The notes under the pieces are model-generated. The model worked only from the letters and a program-made list of their open reading frames with translations. It had not been told where the DNA came from and searched no databases. A program made the position numbers and the translations under genes. A stretch of 64,000 nucleotides of DNA from Streptomyces sp. HUAS 15-9 (GTDB lineage Bacteria > Actinomycetota > Actinomycetes > Streptomycetales > Streptomycetaceae), in contig NZ_CP106798.1 in the NCBI RefSeq assembly GCF_025642155.1, positions 3,720,001-3,784,000 on the forward strand, read 5' to 3'. Of this stretch, positions 52,289 to 61,521 are shown in pieces. The first letter of the stretch is position 1; every line of letters starts with the position of its first letter.

Positions 52289-53020
52289 ATGGCCCTAGCA
52301 AGTCAGCAACGCATGCTGGAGATCCTGGTTGAGGCAGTGGATACACTCACGGACGAATTTGACCTCCCCGGTTACCTGCACCGTCTGTCCATCCGTTGCG
52401 TGGAGCTCCTTCCCGTCGAAGGTGCCGCCGTGGTGCTCATCACCCAGCACGGCGAACTCCAGCTCGTCGCGTCCTCCGACGAAGACACCCGGCTTCTGGA
52501 GCTCGCTGCCCTCCAGGACGCCCGCGGACCCTCCAGTCGCTGCTACCTGACCGGTCAGGCCCAGTTGAACATTGAGCTGACCTCGACGTCGATCGCACAG
52601 GACTCCGGCCCGTTCGCAACTCGTGCCCAGGGCAGTGATTTCGTCACCGTCCACACACTGCCGATGAAACTGCGCCACCAGGTCGTCGGTTCGCTGAACC
52701 TCTTCTGCTCACGGCCCGGTCCCCTCATCGAGTCCGATGCCCAGGCCGGCCAAGGGCTCTCCAACATGGCCACCATCGCTATCCTCCAGCAGCGCGCGCT
52801 GCAGCAAAGCCACGTCGAGAAAGTGCAGCTCCAGACCGCCCTGACCAGCCGAGTCGCCATCGAGCAAGCCAAGGGCATCCTCTCCGAACGGCACAGCCTC
52901 AGCCTCGACGACACCTTCGATTCGATGCGTGCCTACGCCCGCCCACGCCACCTGCGCCTGACTGAACTCGCCCAGCAGGTCATCGACGATACGCTGGACC
53001 CAGACTTCCGGCTCCCCTGA
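52289..53020 (+). CDS. GAF-ANTAR RNA-binding regulator
   Basis: 243 aa. GAF domain at about 10-160 (LHRLSIRCVELLPVEGAAVVLI ... LPMKLRHQVVGSLNLF) followed by ANTAR at about 178-238 (QLQTALTSRVAIEQAKGILSERHSLSLDDTFDSMRAYARPRHLRLTELAQQVI). ANTAR domains bind paired RNA hairpins and prevent termination. ATG at 52289 with CGGGAGG in front. Belongs with the PP2C and STAS genes in a signalling cluster. Confidence 0.9.
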   Translation: MALASQQRMLEILVEAVDTLTDEFDLPGYLHRLSIRCVELLPVEGAAVVLITQHGELQLVASSDEDTRLLELAALQDARGPSSRCYLTGQAQLNIELTSTSIAQDSGPFATRAQGSDFVTVHTLPMKLRHQVVGSLNLFCSRPGPLIESDAQAGQGLSNMATIAILQQRALQQSHVEKVQLQTALTSRVAIEQAKGILSERHSLSLDDTFDSMRAYARPRHLRLTELAQQVIDDTLDPDFRLP

Positions 53021-53526
53021 CCAAGGGAGTTGGGGAGGACGGTGGGTAAAGATGATGGGCGGTGCGCCTCGAAGAGGCCACACAGCGGCGTAAAACGGGA
53101 GCAAGACAACACGTGCCCCTGCGTGCCCGAACGAACGGCGACCACCGGGGAAGAGCAGGGAACTACGGAGAGGGCGCGGAGAATGGCCCGGTCAGCGCCT
53201 TGCCAGCTCAGACTGCATCCACATACGCGATCTTCCAAACCAGTGCTCCAGGATCCGAGCGCGGCGGCGCTTGACTGGAGCATTGAAACTCCCGGCCAAA
53301 ACCGCTCCGCCGACCGCGTGGGCATCCTGAAGGCTGTCCCGCCTGCTGAATTCGGCCGCGCGTGTGGACGTTCGCCCCGGCCCGGAGGGCTCGGAGCGCA
53401 CTACTCCGCAGTGAACCCAGGTAGTGGGCGGGCGAGAGGAGCGGGCTCTGAGCAGCGATGACCAGCCAGGTCCACAAGACAGCCGCCAAGGCGACAGCCG
53501 CATTGTGATCATGATTGCTCTCCCAT
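53021..53526. other. Gap without a recognisable gene
   Basis: About 500 bp. No frame shows family resemblance and no repeat or hairpin stands out. Confidence 0.4.
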
Positions 53527-54447
53527 TCAGCCCTCCACGACCCTGATGATCGTCTTGCCAGGGGTGCGCCGGTCGGGGGCGAACGCGGCGGGCGCCTCCG
53601 AGAGCGGCCGCACCGCTCCGACGACGGGTTTGAGCCGTCCGTCCCGGAGCCGCTGGACGAGGTCCGTGAGCTGGGCACGATCGGGTTCGACGACGAAGAA
53701 GAGGGCCCGTCCGTCCTTGGGATGGACCTTGGGGGGCGCAGCGATGGTGACGAGCGTGCCGCCGGCGCGCACCAGCGCGGCCGAGCGGTCGAGGATCTCG
53801 CCGCCGATCACGTCGAACACCACGTCGACTTCGCCGGCACCCTCCAGTTGATCGGCCTGCAGGTCCAGGAAGGCATTCACGCCCAGACCGAGAGCCGTCT
53901 CCCTGTCCGCCGCCCGGCCGGTACCGATCACCCGGGCTCCCGCCTCGCGCGCAAGCTGCACCGCGATCGACCCGACGCCGCCCGCAACACCATGGATCAG
54001 GACGGTCTGGCCGGTCAGGAGGCCCGCATGGTCAAACAGACCCTGCCATGAGGTCAGCCCGGAGATGGGCAGCGCGGCGGCCACGGTGTGGTCGACGTCC
54101 GCCGGAAGCGGAGCGAGGTTGCGGGCCTCCACCGCGACGTACTCGGCCAGTGCCCCGTTACGGGCCCAGTCGGTCAGTCCGAATACCCGCTGGCCGACGG
54201 TGAGGCCGGTGGTTCCATACCCCAGCTTGGCGACGACACCCGACACTTCGTGCCCGGGCACGCTCGGGGTCCGCTCGCGGCCGGCGCGGTCCGTCCAGGT
54301 TGCCGGCCAGTCGAGCTCTCCGGGGGTGAAACCGGCGGCGTGCACCTGCACGATGACGTCGTTCTCAGCGGCCTGGGGATAGGGCATGTCCGTCAGGGAG
54401 AGGCCACCGACGCCGGCGTCAGGGTCTCGGACAGTGACGGCTCGCAT
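53527..54447 (-). CDS. NADP-dependent alcohol dehydrogenase/quinone oxidoreductase family protein
   Basis: 306 aa MDR-superfamily enzyme. N-terminal GroES-like half with GHEVSGVVAKLG, then nucleotide fold with HGVAGGVGSIAVQLAREAGARVIGTG (about 150-175). The structural zinc Cys cluster is missing, so it is a zinc-free quinone-oxidoreductase type. ATG at 54447 with AAGGAGTTGCC in front. Probably reduces quinones or enones with NADPH. Confidence 0.9.
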   Translation of the reverse strand: MRAVTVRDPDAGVGGLSLTDMPYPQAAENDVIVQVHAAGFTPGELDWPATWTDRAGRERTPSVPGHEVSGVVAKLGYGTTGLTVGQRVFGLTDWARNGALAEYVAVEARNLAPLPADVDHTVAAALPISGLTSWQGLFDHAGLLTGQTVLIHGVAGGVGSIAVQLAREAGARVIGTGRAADRETALGLGVNAFLDLQADQLEGAGEVDVVFDVIGGEILDRSAALVRAGGTLVTIAAPPKVHPKDGRALFFVVEPDRAQLTDLVQRLRDGRLKPVVGAVRPLSEAPAAFAPDRRTPGKTIIRVVEG

Positions 54448-54627
54448 GGCAACTCCTTGTTCGGTGCAGTTTCCGGAATCCGAGACGTGCGGCCCGCCTG
54501 CGCGTGGCGTGGTCAGGCGGAGGAGCCATGACGGGCCATGACCCATCTCAGCGCCTGGTCCACCGCGAAGCCACTTCAGACGGTGTATCCGGGGCAAACG
54601 ATGGACGCTGGTGTGGTCATGATCTCG

Positions 54628-55140
54628 ACCGACGACCAGTTCTTCCGGACCCGGCGCCGGGAGCCGATGAGCGTGGCCGCGGAGATCCAGTGGAGCCTGC
54701 TGCCGCCGCTGCCGATGTCCGTGCCGCAGGTCGAGGTGACGGGCATGCTGGAGCCCGCCTACCGCGTCGCAGGCGACAGCTTCGACTACGCCCTCGAAGA
54801 CGACATCCTGCACGCCGCCCTGATCGACGCGATGGGCCACGGCCTGGACGCCGCCACGATGGCGACCGTGGCCATCGGCGCCTACCGGCATGCTCGGCGC
54901 GTGTTCATCGACCTGGCCGAGAAGTACGCGTTCATGGACGATGCCATCTCCCGGCAGTTCGGCGCCGACCACTTCGTCACGGCGCAGCTGATGCAGAGGA
55001 ACATCGCCACCGGTGAGATGGAGCTGGTCAACGCGGGCCACCCCGCGCCACTGCTGATCCGCGACGGCCGGGTGGTGCAGCAACTGGAGAGCGCGACGAC
55101 ACTGCCCGTCGGCTTCGGCGGGGAGGTACCCCGGATCAGA
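54628..55140 (+). pseudogene. SpoIIE/PP2C phosphatase relic, truncated at both ends
   Basis: FFRTRRREPMSVAAEIQWSLLPPLPMS through GFGGEVPRIREH matches the catalytic half of the sister copy at 59.3 kb almost residue by residue (GDSFDYAL, IDAMGHGLDAATMATVAIGAYRHARR, VNAGHPAPLLIRDGR). The N-terminal sensor part is replaced by unrelated sequence before 54,630. The last ~90 residues are lost before the convergent gene ending at 55,174. Confidence 0.75.
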
Positions 55141-55173
55141 GAGCACAGGGCTCCACGCTCGGTTCGGGGTGTG

Positions 55174-56367
55174 TCAAGCCGGCTGCGCGGCGGAGTGCAG
55201 CACCGGGGTGACTGCCGGGGCCGGGTCTCGGGGGGTGTGGGGGTAAGCGGTTGTCCGGTGCTGGAAGGAGAGAATCTTTGGGTTCAGGACGACGCCGTCG
55301 CGGATCTCGATGGCCTTTCTGACCGTGGGGTCGGCCTCCCAGGCCGCGGGGCCGCTCATGACCTTGCGCAGGTAGGGCAGGAGTGCCTCGCTGATTTCCC
55401 ACGTGGCCGAGTTCCACAGGTGGGACGGGCTGTGATCCACTGCGTAGTAGTGGCAGCCCGCCCCCACCGTGAGCATCGGCTCGCCGAAGGTGGTCGGACG
55501 GGCCCACGCGAAGCCCATGCCCTCGTCGCAGGCGACGTCGATGAAGAAGGCCCCCGGTCGGAACAGGGCGAGTTCCTCTTCGGTGACGAACATGAGCGGC
55601 GCGTCGGTGTCCTGCAAGACGCAGTTGACGATGATGTCGAACCCGGCCAGGTACTCCGCCAGCGGCACGGAACCGGCCGCGGTGAATGCATGCAGGCGCG
55701 ACGAATCGCTCTCCTGCTGCGCGAAGTGGCCCATCACGACCGAGGGCATGGGCGAGGCCACCGCTGCCGCGGCGCGCTGGGTGAGCACCGTGACGTCGGA
55801 GACCCCCATGGAGCCCAGGCCGGTGACCGCGCCGCGCGCCGTGGCGCCGAAGCTGATGACCACAGCGCGCAGACGTCGCCCGTAGCTGCCGGTCAGCCCG
55901 CCGAGCTGCAGGGCGTGCAGCACCGAGCAGTAGCCCGCGAGCTCGTTGTTCTTGTGGAACACATGGACACTGAAGGCGCCCGTGGACGTCCAGTGGTTCA
56001 TGGCCTCCCAGGCGATGAGGGTCAGCCGTCGGTCGATGGCGAGCTGGGTCAGCTCCTCGTCCTGCACACAGTGCGGCCATCCCCACAGCACCTGGCCCTC
56101 ACACAGCGCGGTGATGTCGTCGTGCATCGGTTTGGGCAGCAGCAACACGTCGCACTCGGCGAGGAGTTGCTCGCGGGAGCGCAAGCCCGCCACGAGCGGT
56201 CCGAGCGTGTCGTCAGCGACGCCGAACCGTTCGCCGTAGCCCTGTTCCAGGAAGATCCTCCCGCGTACGTCCGCCGCGATCCGGTCGAGGTGAGCAGGGT
56301 GCAACGGCAGGCGGAACTCGTTCTCCTTGCGGGAGGAGGCGAGTACTCCGAGACTCATCAGGCTCAT
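55174..56367 (-). CDS. N5-(carboxyethyl)ornithine synthase / alanine dehydrogenase-like protein
   Basis: 397 aa from the ATG at 56367; further ATGs at 56358 and 56382 are possible. N-terminal LASSRKENEFRLPLHPAHL with the substrate-binding R and K of the alanine-dehydrogenase fold. FGWxHxVQ-type block LWGWPHCVQDEELTQLAI, IAWEAMNHW, then VVISFGATARGAVTGLGSMG (nucleotide site), IVNCVLQDTDAP, FIDVACDEGMGFAWARPTTF and HYYAVDHSPSHLWNSATWEIS. The order matches carboxyethylornithine synthase, which joins pyruvate and ornithine with NADPH. The actual substrate here is unproven. Confidence 0.8.
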   Translation of the reverse strand: MSLMSLGVLASSRKENEFRLPLHPAHLDRIAADVRGRIFLEQGYGERFGVADDTLGPLVAGLRSREQLLAECDVLLLPKPMHDDITALCEGQVLWGWPHCVQDEELTQLAIDRRLTLIAWEAMNHWTSTGAFSVHVFHKNNELAGYCSVLHALQLGGLTGSYGRRLRAVVISFGATARGAVTGLGSMGVSDVTVLTQRAAAAVASPMPSVVMGHFAQQESDSSRLHAFTAAGSVPLAEYLAGFDIIVNCVLQDTDAPLMFVTEEELALFRPGAFFIDVACDEGMGFAWARPTTFGEPMLTVGAGCHYYAVDHSPSHLWNSATWEISEALLPYLRKVMSGPAAWEADPTVRKAIEIRDGVVLNPKILSFQHRTTAYPHTPRDPAPAVTPVLHSAAQPA

Positions 56368-56432
56368 ACGCTTCCTCATCATTTCGTTCGCTTCGCGCTC
56401 GGCGTGCTTGGTGTGGCTGCCCGATATCTGGG

Positions 56433-56705
56433 TCAGGAGCCGTCGGCCCGGTGCCTGCGGACGCGCTCGGCCAGCGGGAGGGGCGTTTCGTCCAGACCGT
56501 CGATCGACCCGCTCGCCATGCGTGCACACGTCCCGTGGCAGGCGAGGAGCTGCCTGTCGTCGCGGTGGGAAACCACCACCGCCTCCGGGTCGTGTGCGTT
56601 GCGGTAGTCGGTGCCGCAGATGAGGCAGGCCAGTCCGGAGAGCATCTCCGCGGTCGGTTCGGGACGGTCCCGGCGGCGGCCGGAGATCGAGTCCTGTGAA
56701 TACAT
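56433..56705 (-). CDS. Small Cys-containing hypothetical protein (90 aa)
   Basis: ATG at 56705, just upstream of the carboxyethylornithine-synthase-like gene on the same strand, so probably an operon. CLICGTDYRNAHDP and LLACHGTCARM give a possible CxxC...CxxxC zinc site. No family known to me. Confidence 0.55.
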   Translation of the reverse strand: MYSQDSISGRRRDRPEPTAEMLSGLACLICGTDYRNAHDPEAVVVSHRDDRQLLACHGTCARMASGSIDGLDETPLPLAERVRRHRADGS

Positions 56706-57275
56706 GCGTCCCGCATCCTCTTGATCGGTTCAAAGTCGTGCTGATCGGTCCAGCCGTGCTGAGCGGCCCAGGGTCGTGCGCGAGATGTCCTAGTGCCCCG
56801 GGGCAGCCCGGAAGCCGGGAAATCCGCTACCGCGCTGCGCGGGACCGGATATGGAAGGCGGCGTGACGGTGCGGGCCAAGAGGCATGTCGCGGCTCATTT
56901 CCGGCCGGATCCGACGTACGCCGGCCTGTGCCGTTGTCCGAGGGCGACGCCGAAACTGATGACGGCGTGCCAGGTGCCCTCGGTGCCGCAACCGTACTCC
57001 CTTCCGGAGTCCGTACGTGCCGGATGCCGGACCCCGGAGCCGTCCCGCCGGGGCGTCATCGAGCTCTTCCCGCTTGTGCGGGAACCTTCCCGGCGCTGCG
57101 GACGTTATGGGCAGCGGTTGTAGTTGAAGTTTGCGAACGTGGAAACGCCCGCGGAGTTCTGACAGCGGGCGTTTCGCCGTTTCGGGGGTTTTCTTCGACG
57201 GCCGGCGACCAACAGCCCGGGGATGGCGTGATCGCGCGCATTCCGACCCAGCCGCCATCTCGAAGGAGACAGCAC
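56706..57275. other. Long upstream region of the cold-shock gene
   Basis: No gene seen. It contains the hairpin at 57142-57175 and ends with the GAAGGAG ribosome site at 57262. Confidence 0.5.
57142..57175. terminator. Perfect 11-bp hairpin about 100 bp upstream of the cold-shock gene
   Basis: GAAACGCCCGC (57142-57152) and GCGGGCGTTTC (57165-57175) with a 12-base loop. It may be a terminator, or a structured element in the csp 5' leader. Confidence 0.5.
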
Positions 57276-57479
57276 ATGGCTCAAGGAACAGTGAAGTGGT
57301 TCAACGCGGAGAAGGGTTTCGGTTTCATCGCCCCTGATGAGGCCGGTGCCGACATCTTCGTCCACCACTCGGCGATCGATACCGACGGCTTCCGCTCCCT
57401 GAAGGAGAACCAGCGGGTGGAGTTCACCGCCAGCCAGGGCCCCAAGGGCATGCAGGCCGACCAGGTCCACGTGCTTTGA
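57276..57479 (+). CDS. Cold-shock domain protein
   Basis: 67 aa single OB-fold. RNP1 KGFGFIAP and RNP2 DIFVHHSAI are complete; start [20 protein letters not shown] chaperone that melts mRNA structure. Strong GAAGGAG site 8 nt upstream. Followed after 133 bp by a fatty-acid desaturase, another cold-adaptation function. Confidence 0.97.
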   Translation: MAQGTVKWFNAEKGFGFIAPDEAGADIFVHHSAIDTDGFRSLKENQRVEFTASQGPKGMQADQVHVL

Positions 57480-57612
57480 GGGCACCCTTCCCGAGGCAGG
57501 CCCGCACCGCGGGCCTGCCTCGGGCGGCTTCCGCAGGATTCCCGACGCGTGCGGCATCCTGCGCCCCGTCCCTCGCGCCGTGGGCAGCGCCGTACCTCCC
57601 GAAGGGAACACT

Positions 57613-58704
57613 GTGACCACTGACGTCAGCGACCGGAGCCCCGATCCGGCGGGCCCCGCCGAGATGACCACGCCCCCACCCGGCAGCCGGGGCAGCGACT
57701 ACGCCGCGCTGTCCCGCGAGGTGAGGCAGAGCGGGCTGCTGACGCGGCGTCCGGGCTACTACTGCGTCAAGGTCGGCGCGAACCTGCTTCTGCTGGCCGG
57801 CGGATGGACCGCGTTCGCGCTGATCGGGCAGTCGTGGTGGCAGCTGCTGACCGCCGCCTTCCTGGCGGTGATGTTCACCCAGACCGGGTTCATCGGGCAC
57901 GATGCTGGACACCACCAGATCGCCGCCTCCAAGCGCGTCAACGACCTGCTCGGCCGCCTGCACGCCGACCTGCTGATCGGCCTCAGCTACGGCTGGTGGA
58001 TCGCCAAGCACAACCGGCACCACTCCCACCCCAACCACGTCGACCGCGATCCCGACATCGCCGACGGCGCGATCGCCTTCACCCGGGACCATGCGCGCGT
58101 CCGCAGCGGGGCGTACGCCTGGCTGGCCCGTCACCAGGCCTGGCTGTTCTTCCCGATGCTGCTTCTGGAAGGGCTCGCCCTGCACGTCGCCGGCGTACGG
58201 GCGCTGCTCGACCGCACCGGCACCACAACCTCGCGGACGACCAAGCTGGCCGACGCGGGCCTGCTGGCAGCGCATCTGGGCGGCTACCTCGCCGCTCTGT
58301 TCCTGGTCCTGTCCCCCGTCCAGGCCGTGTGCTTCCTTCTCGTGCACCAAGGGCTGTTCGGGCTGTACATGGGATGCTCGTTCGCGCCCAACCACAAGGG
58401 CATGGCCCTGTTCGCCAAGGACGACAAGATCGATTTCCTGCGTCGGCAGGTACTGACCTCACGCAACATCCGCGGCCACCGGTTCACCGACTTCGTGCTC
58501 GGCGGGCTCAACTACCAGATCGAACACCACCTCTTCCCCTCCATGCCGCGACCCAGCCTGCGACATGCCCAGAAACTCGTGCGCACGTACTGCGCCCGGC
58601 ACGGCATCGCCTACCACGAGACCGGGCTCTTCAACTCCTACGCCCAGGTACTGCGGTACCTCCACACGGTCGGCGGCCCGCTGCGCCCCGAGCTGGAGTA
58701 CTGA
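57613..58704 (+). CDS. Membrane fatty-acid desaturase
   Basis: 363 aa from a GTG (GAAGGGAAC in front). Three His boxes: HDAGHH (96-101), HNRHHSHP (133-140) and QIEHHLFP (about 311). Four membrane segments. The QxxHH third box is that of acyl-lipid front-end type desaturases. It introduces a double bond in membrane lipids using a di-iron centre and ferredoxin-type donors. Probably acts with the adjacent cold-shock gene in cold response (inference). Confidence 0.92.
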   Translation: MTTDVSDRSPDPAGPAEMTTPPPGSRGSDYAALSREVRQSGLLTRRPGYYCVKVGANLLLLAGGWTAFALIGQSWWQLLTAAFLAVMFTQTGFIGHDAGHHQIAASKRVNDLLGRLHADLLIGLSYGWWIAKHNRHHSHPNHVDRDPDIADGAIAFTRDHARVRSGAYAWLARHQAWLFFPMLLLEGLALHVAGVRALLDRTGTTTSRTTKLADAGLLAAHLGGYLAALFLVLSPVQAVCFLLVHQGLFGLYMGCSFAPNHKGMALFAKDDKIDFLRRQVLTSRNIRGHRFTDFVLGGLNYQIEHHLFPSMPRPSLRHAQKLVRTYCARHGIAYHETGLFNSYAQVLRYLHTVGGPLRPELEY

Positions 58705-58822
58705 TCACTTCGCCGTTCGTGCCCCTCATCTCCTCCACCGGGTGCCGCGCGACACCACCAGCCCGCTGTCGTATTCAGAGATCACGGCCTGCGCCCTGTC
58801 CCGGAACCTGTCTTTCTCCAGA

Positions 58823-60048
58823 ATGCGCGCGACGTGCCGGCACCTGCTGCTGCACCACCCGTGCGCGCAGATCACCCAGCTCCTCGCAGTCACCGGATCT
58901 GCTCCGCTGCTTCTTGCGGCCCCCGGGGGTCCCGTGCCGGCCGCCGTGCTCGGCGACCTCACGAGTACCGGGACGCGGGCGCCCGAGGAGCCCGCTCGTC
59001 GGTCGGATCGGCCGGCCCTCAAGGACGGGATCCGCCTTCACACCTGCCCGGCGACGGCCTCACGGACGGCGAACCACAGGTGATCGACGGCTCCGAGGCG
59101 GGCCGCTGCTTTCTCGACGCTCACCCCGTCGAGCAGCCCGAGGACGACGGCGTGCAGGTCCACCTCCCGCTGCTGGACGGCGGCGACCAGGTCGGGGTCA
59201 TGGCAGTGACGTTGGACAGCATCGATGACCACGACCGTCGCATGCTGCGCAGGATCGCCGGCCTGGTCGCCGACCTACTGGTGACCAAGCACGGCTACTC
59301 CGACCTGTTCTTCGGTGTCCGACGCGGTGAACCGATGAGCGTCGCCGCGGAGATCCAGTGGTCCCTGCTGCCGCCGCTGGCGATGATCATGCCTCGGGTC
59401 GCCGTGGCCGGGATCCTGGAACCCGCCTATGACATGGCGGGTGACAGCTTCGACTACGCCGTCAACGGAGACGTCCTCCACGTGGCCATGATCGACGCGA
59501 TGGGCCACGGTCTGGACGCGGCCACGATGGCCACCGTGGCCATCGGTGCCTACCGCCACGCCCGCCGCGCCGGCACCGGGCTGCCGGAGATCTACGCCTT
59601 CATGGACCGCGCTATGGCGGACCAGTTCGGCCCCGAGCACTTCGTCACCGCGCGGATGCTGCAGCTGGACACCACGACGGGACATCTTCAGTAGGTCAAC
59701 GCCGGGCACCCGTCACCGATGCTCGTCCGTGATCATCACGTCGCGCTCCGGCTCAACGGTCCGACGACCCTCCCTGTCGGCTTCGGCGGTCCGGAGCCTC
59801 AGCTGAGCGAGATGAAGCTGGAGCAGGGGGACCGCCTCCTCTGCTTCACCGACGGACTGATCGAGGAACACGCGACCGGGGAGGAGGAGTTCGGGGAGGA
59901 CCAGCTGATCGACTGGGTGAACCAGTTGGACAGAACCGGCCGCGGGATCCGGGCGGTGGCGCGCTCCCTGTCCCACACGTTCAAGCGGGCGCGGGGCGGG
60001 CACACCACGGATGACGCGACGCTGCTCCTGGTGGAGTGGCGCGGCTGA
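58823..60048 (+). pseudogene. GAF-PP2C phosphatase with frameshift and internal stop
   Basis: The frame starting MRATCRHLLLHHPCAQ at 58823 (to about 59,043) continues in another frame from DGLTDGEPQVIDGSEAGRC, so one frameshift lies near 59,043. The catalytic half (SVAAEIQWSLLPPLAM) is intact to an amber codon at 59692-59694 inside the conserved HLQ-x-VNAGHP block; after it the same frame continues to GHTTDDATLLLVEWRG. Two independent breaks, so it is dead as a single protein unless the stop is read through. Confidence 0.8.
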
Positions 60049-60095
60049 CCTCACCGCCTTCGTGCGGTACGGCTCCGCCGGCCACGGCTCGCTCG

Positions 60096-60578
60096 TCAGT
60101 CCGGCGGCACGTGCGCGCTCCCGGTGTCGATGAGAATCCGTTCCGCCTGGGTGACGTTGTCGGCCCGGACGGCCTGAGCCATCGCGGCGCGGGCGGCCTC
60201 CGGTGCCGCGTCTGGCGGAACCACCAGCAGCGAGAAGACGTCCTGATCGCCGCGGGTGATCAGGACGGTGTCGTCGCCCACCGGGAAGGAGTCGATGTGC
60301 ACCACCCGGTCCTCGACGACGATCCGCGTCGGGAGCCCTTCCCAGGCCGCGGTGTCCAGCCCGACGCGCGTGACGGGGCCGAGGTGGCCGGTGAGGGCGC
60401 TCAGCAGCGCGGGCAGCTCGGCACCGATGTCGCGCGACCGCGGCCACCACGCACCATCGAGAACGCCTTCGCGCGACTCCGTGGTCTCCAGCCGGAGCAG
60501 CGCACACCCGGGCCGTACGGCCTCGTGAGCGCCACTCGGCAGATGCCGGGAAGCCGGGGACGTATCGGAGCCGGTCAT
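60096..60578 (-). CDS. DUF5994 family protein
   Basis: 160 aa. Family marks GVLDGAWWPRSRDIGAELPALLSAL and FSLLVVPPDAAPEAARAAM. Small soluble Streptomyces protein of unknown function, often several copies per genome. Start at ATG 60578; a GTG three codons upstream (60587) is equally possible. Confidence 0.78.
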   Translation of the reverse strand: MTGSDTSPASRHLPSGAHEAVRPGCALLRLETTESREGVLDGAWWPRSRDIGAELPALLSALTGHLGPVTRVGLDTAAWEGLPTRIVVEDRVVHIDSFPVGDDTVLITRGDQDVFSLLVVPPDAAPEAARAAMAQAVRADNVTQAERILIDTGSAHVPPD

Positions 60579-61223
60579 GAGGATCACCGTCTTCGGGAAT
60601 CGGTGCGATCACGGGACTCGCCTCGCCTTCCCACGCTACTCCTCGTGCCACGGGCGTCGATGTTTCCAGGGCCCCGCCCCTTCATGGCATCAAGTCAAAT
60701 GAGACGTTCGCGTTGCTATGAACCTTGTGGTTCGGGTTCCCTGCGTTTGGTCGGGTCGTCGATCCAGACCTGGCCGGATATCTCGAGTGGCTTCGGTCGG
60801 CGGGCGAGGCGCTCGGGGCGGCGTCGAGCACTCAGTGGCAAACTGCGGTGCCCAGTCGCAATGAGCTGCACGAACATCGTGCTCAGAATGGCCACCTGAA
60901 GTGCACCTCGTCCTCCCACGCGAAATCGCCGCCCTCGAAGCCGAACGCTGTGGCCCCTACCCCAACGCCTTCGGCCTGTGGACCAGCTGCGGCCTCCGTG
61001 GCCGCGTCGAGCGCCGCTGCGCGGCCGACGACCCCGACCGCTCCCGCCAGCCCTGTGCGCCGCGTATGCCCAGCCCTGGAAGTGGGTGCCCTAACCGCAC
61101 GCCTGCGGCTACGTCGGCGCGCTAGAGATCCGCCCGAGCGTCCTGTACGGACTGGTCCCGCAGATGGGCCCGAGCGACTAGCCCGTGCTCAGCGGCCATG
61201 AGAGGCCCGCGCAGACGGCCAAG

Positions 61224-61253
61224 GGCCCCGACCCCTGATGGGAACGGGGCCTT
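61224..61253 (+). terminator. Terminator-like hairpin
   Basis: GGCCCCG / CGGGGCC with a 14-base loop containing ATGGGAA, followed by TTC. No gene ends nearby, so it may be left from a lost transcription unit. Confidence 0.5.
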
Positions 61254-61351
61254 CGGCGTCCCCAAAGGGTCTGCGGTGCTCACCGCTTCGACCCCCGCAG
61301 CCGACCTCGGGCGACTCCCCGGCCCCCGTTCCTAGGGCCTCGTGGGGCCCT

Positions 61352-61373
61352 CATGGGAACGTCATGGGAACGG
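61352..61373. repeat. Paired ATGGGAACG motif, right copy
   Basis: CATGGGAACGTCATGGGAACGG, the same double motif as at 46873-46893 with one extra base in the middle. Confidence 0.45.
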
Positions 61374-61521
61374 AAGGCCGAGTAAGGACAGGGAAGGATC
61401 AGGAGGAGGGGCTCCCTGTTTACAGCCGCAGGCGTGGCTGTTCCGCGGTGGCTGCACTTTCTGTCACGGCGATCGTTTCGCGCAGTAGGTCGCGGGCCGT
61501 GGCCAGGTCGGCCGCTGCGAG

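Larger units (their letters stand above)
60588..61521. other. 0.9 kb without a recognisable gene
   Basis: Frames near 60.7-61.1 kb are Arg/Pro-rich shadows. It holds a terminator-like hairpin at 61224-61253 and the paired ATGGGAACG motif at 61352. Confidence 0.45.

Noticed and set aside
55140..56607. Continuation of the left PP2C frame over the carboxyethylornithine-synthase-like gene
   Set aside because: After the PP2C homology ends near 55,140 the frame is simply the antisense of a well-conserved gene.
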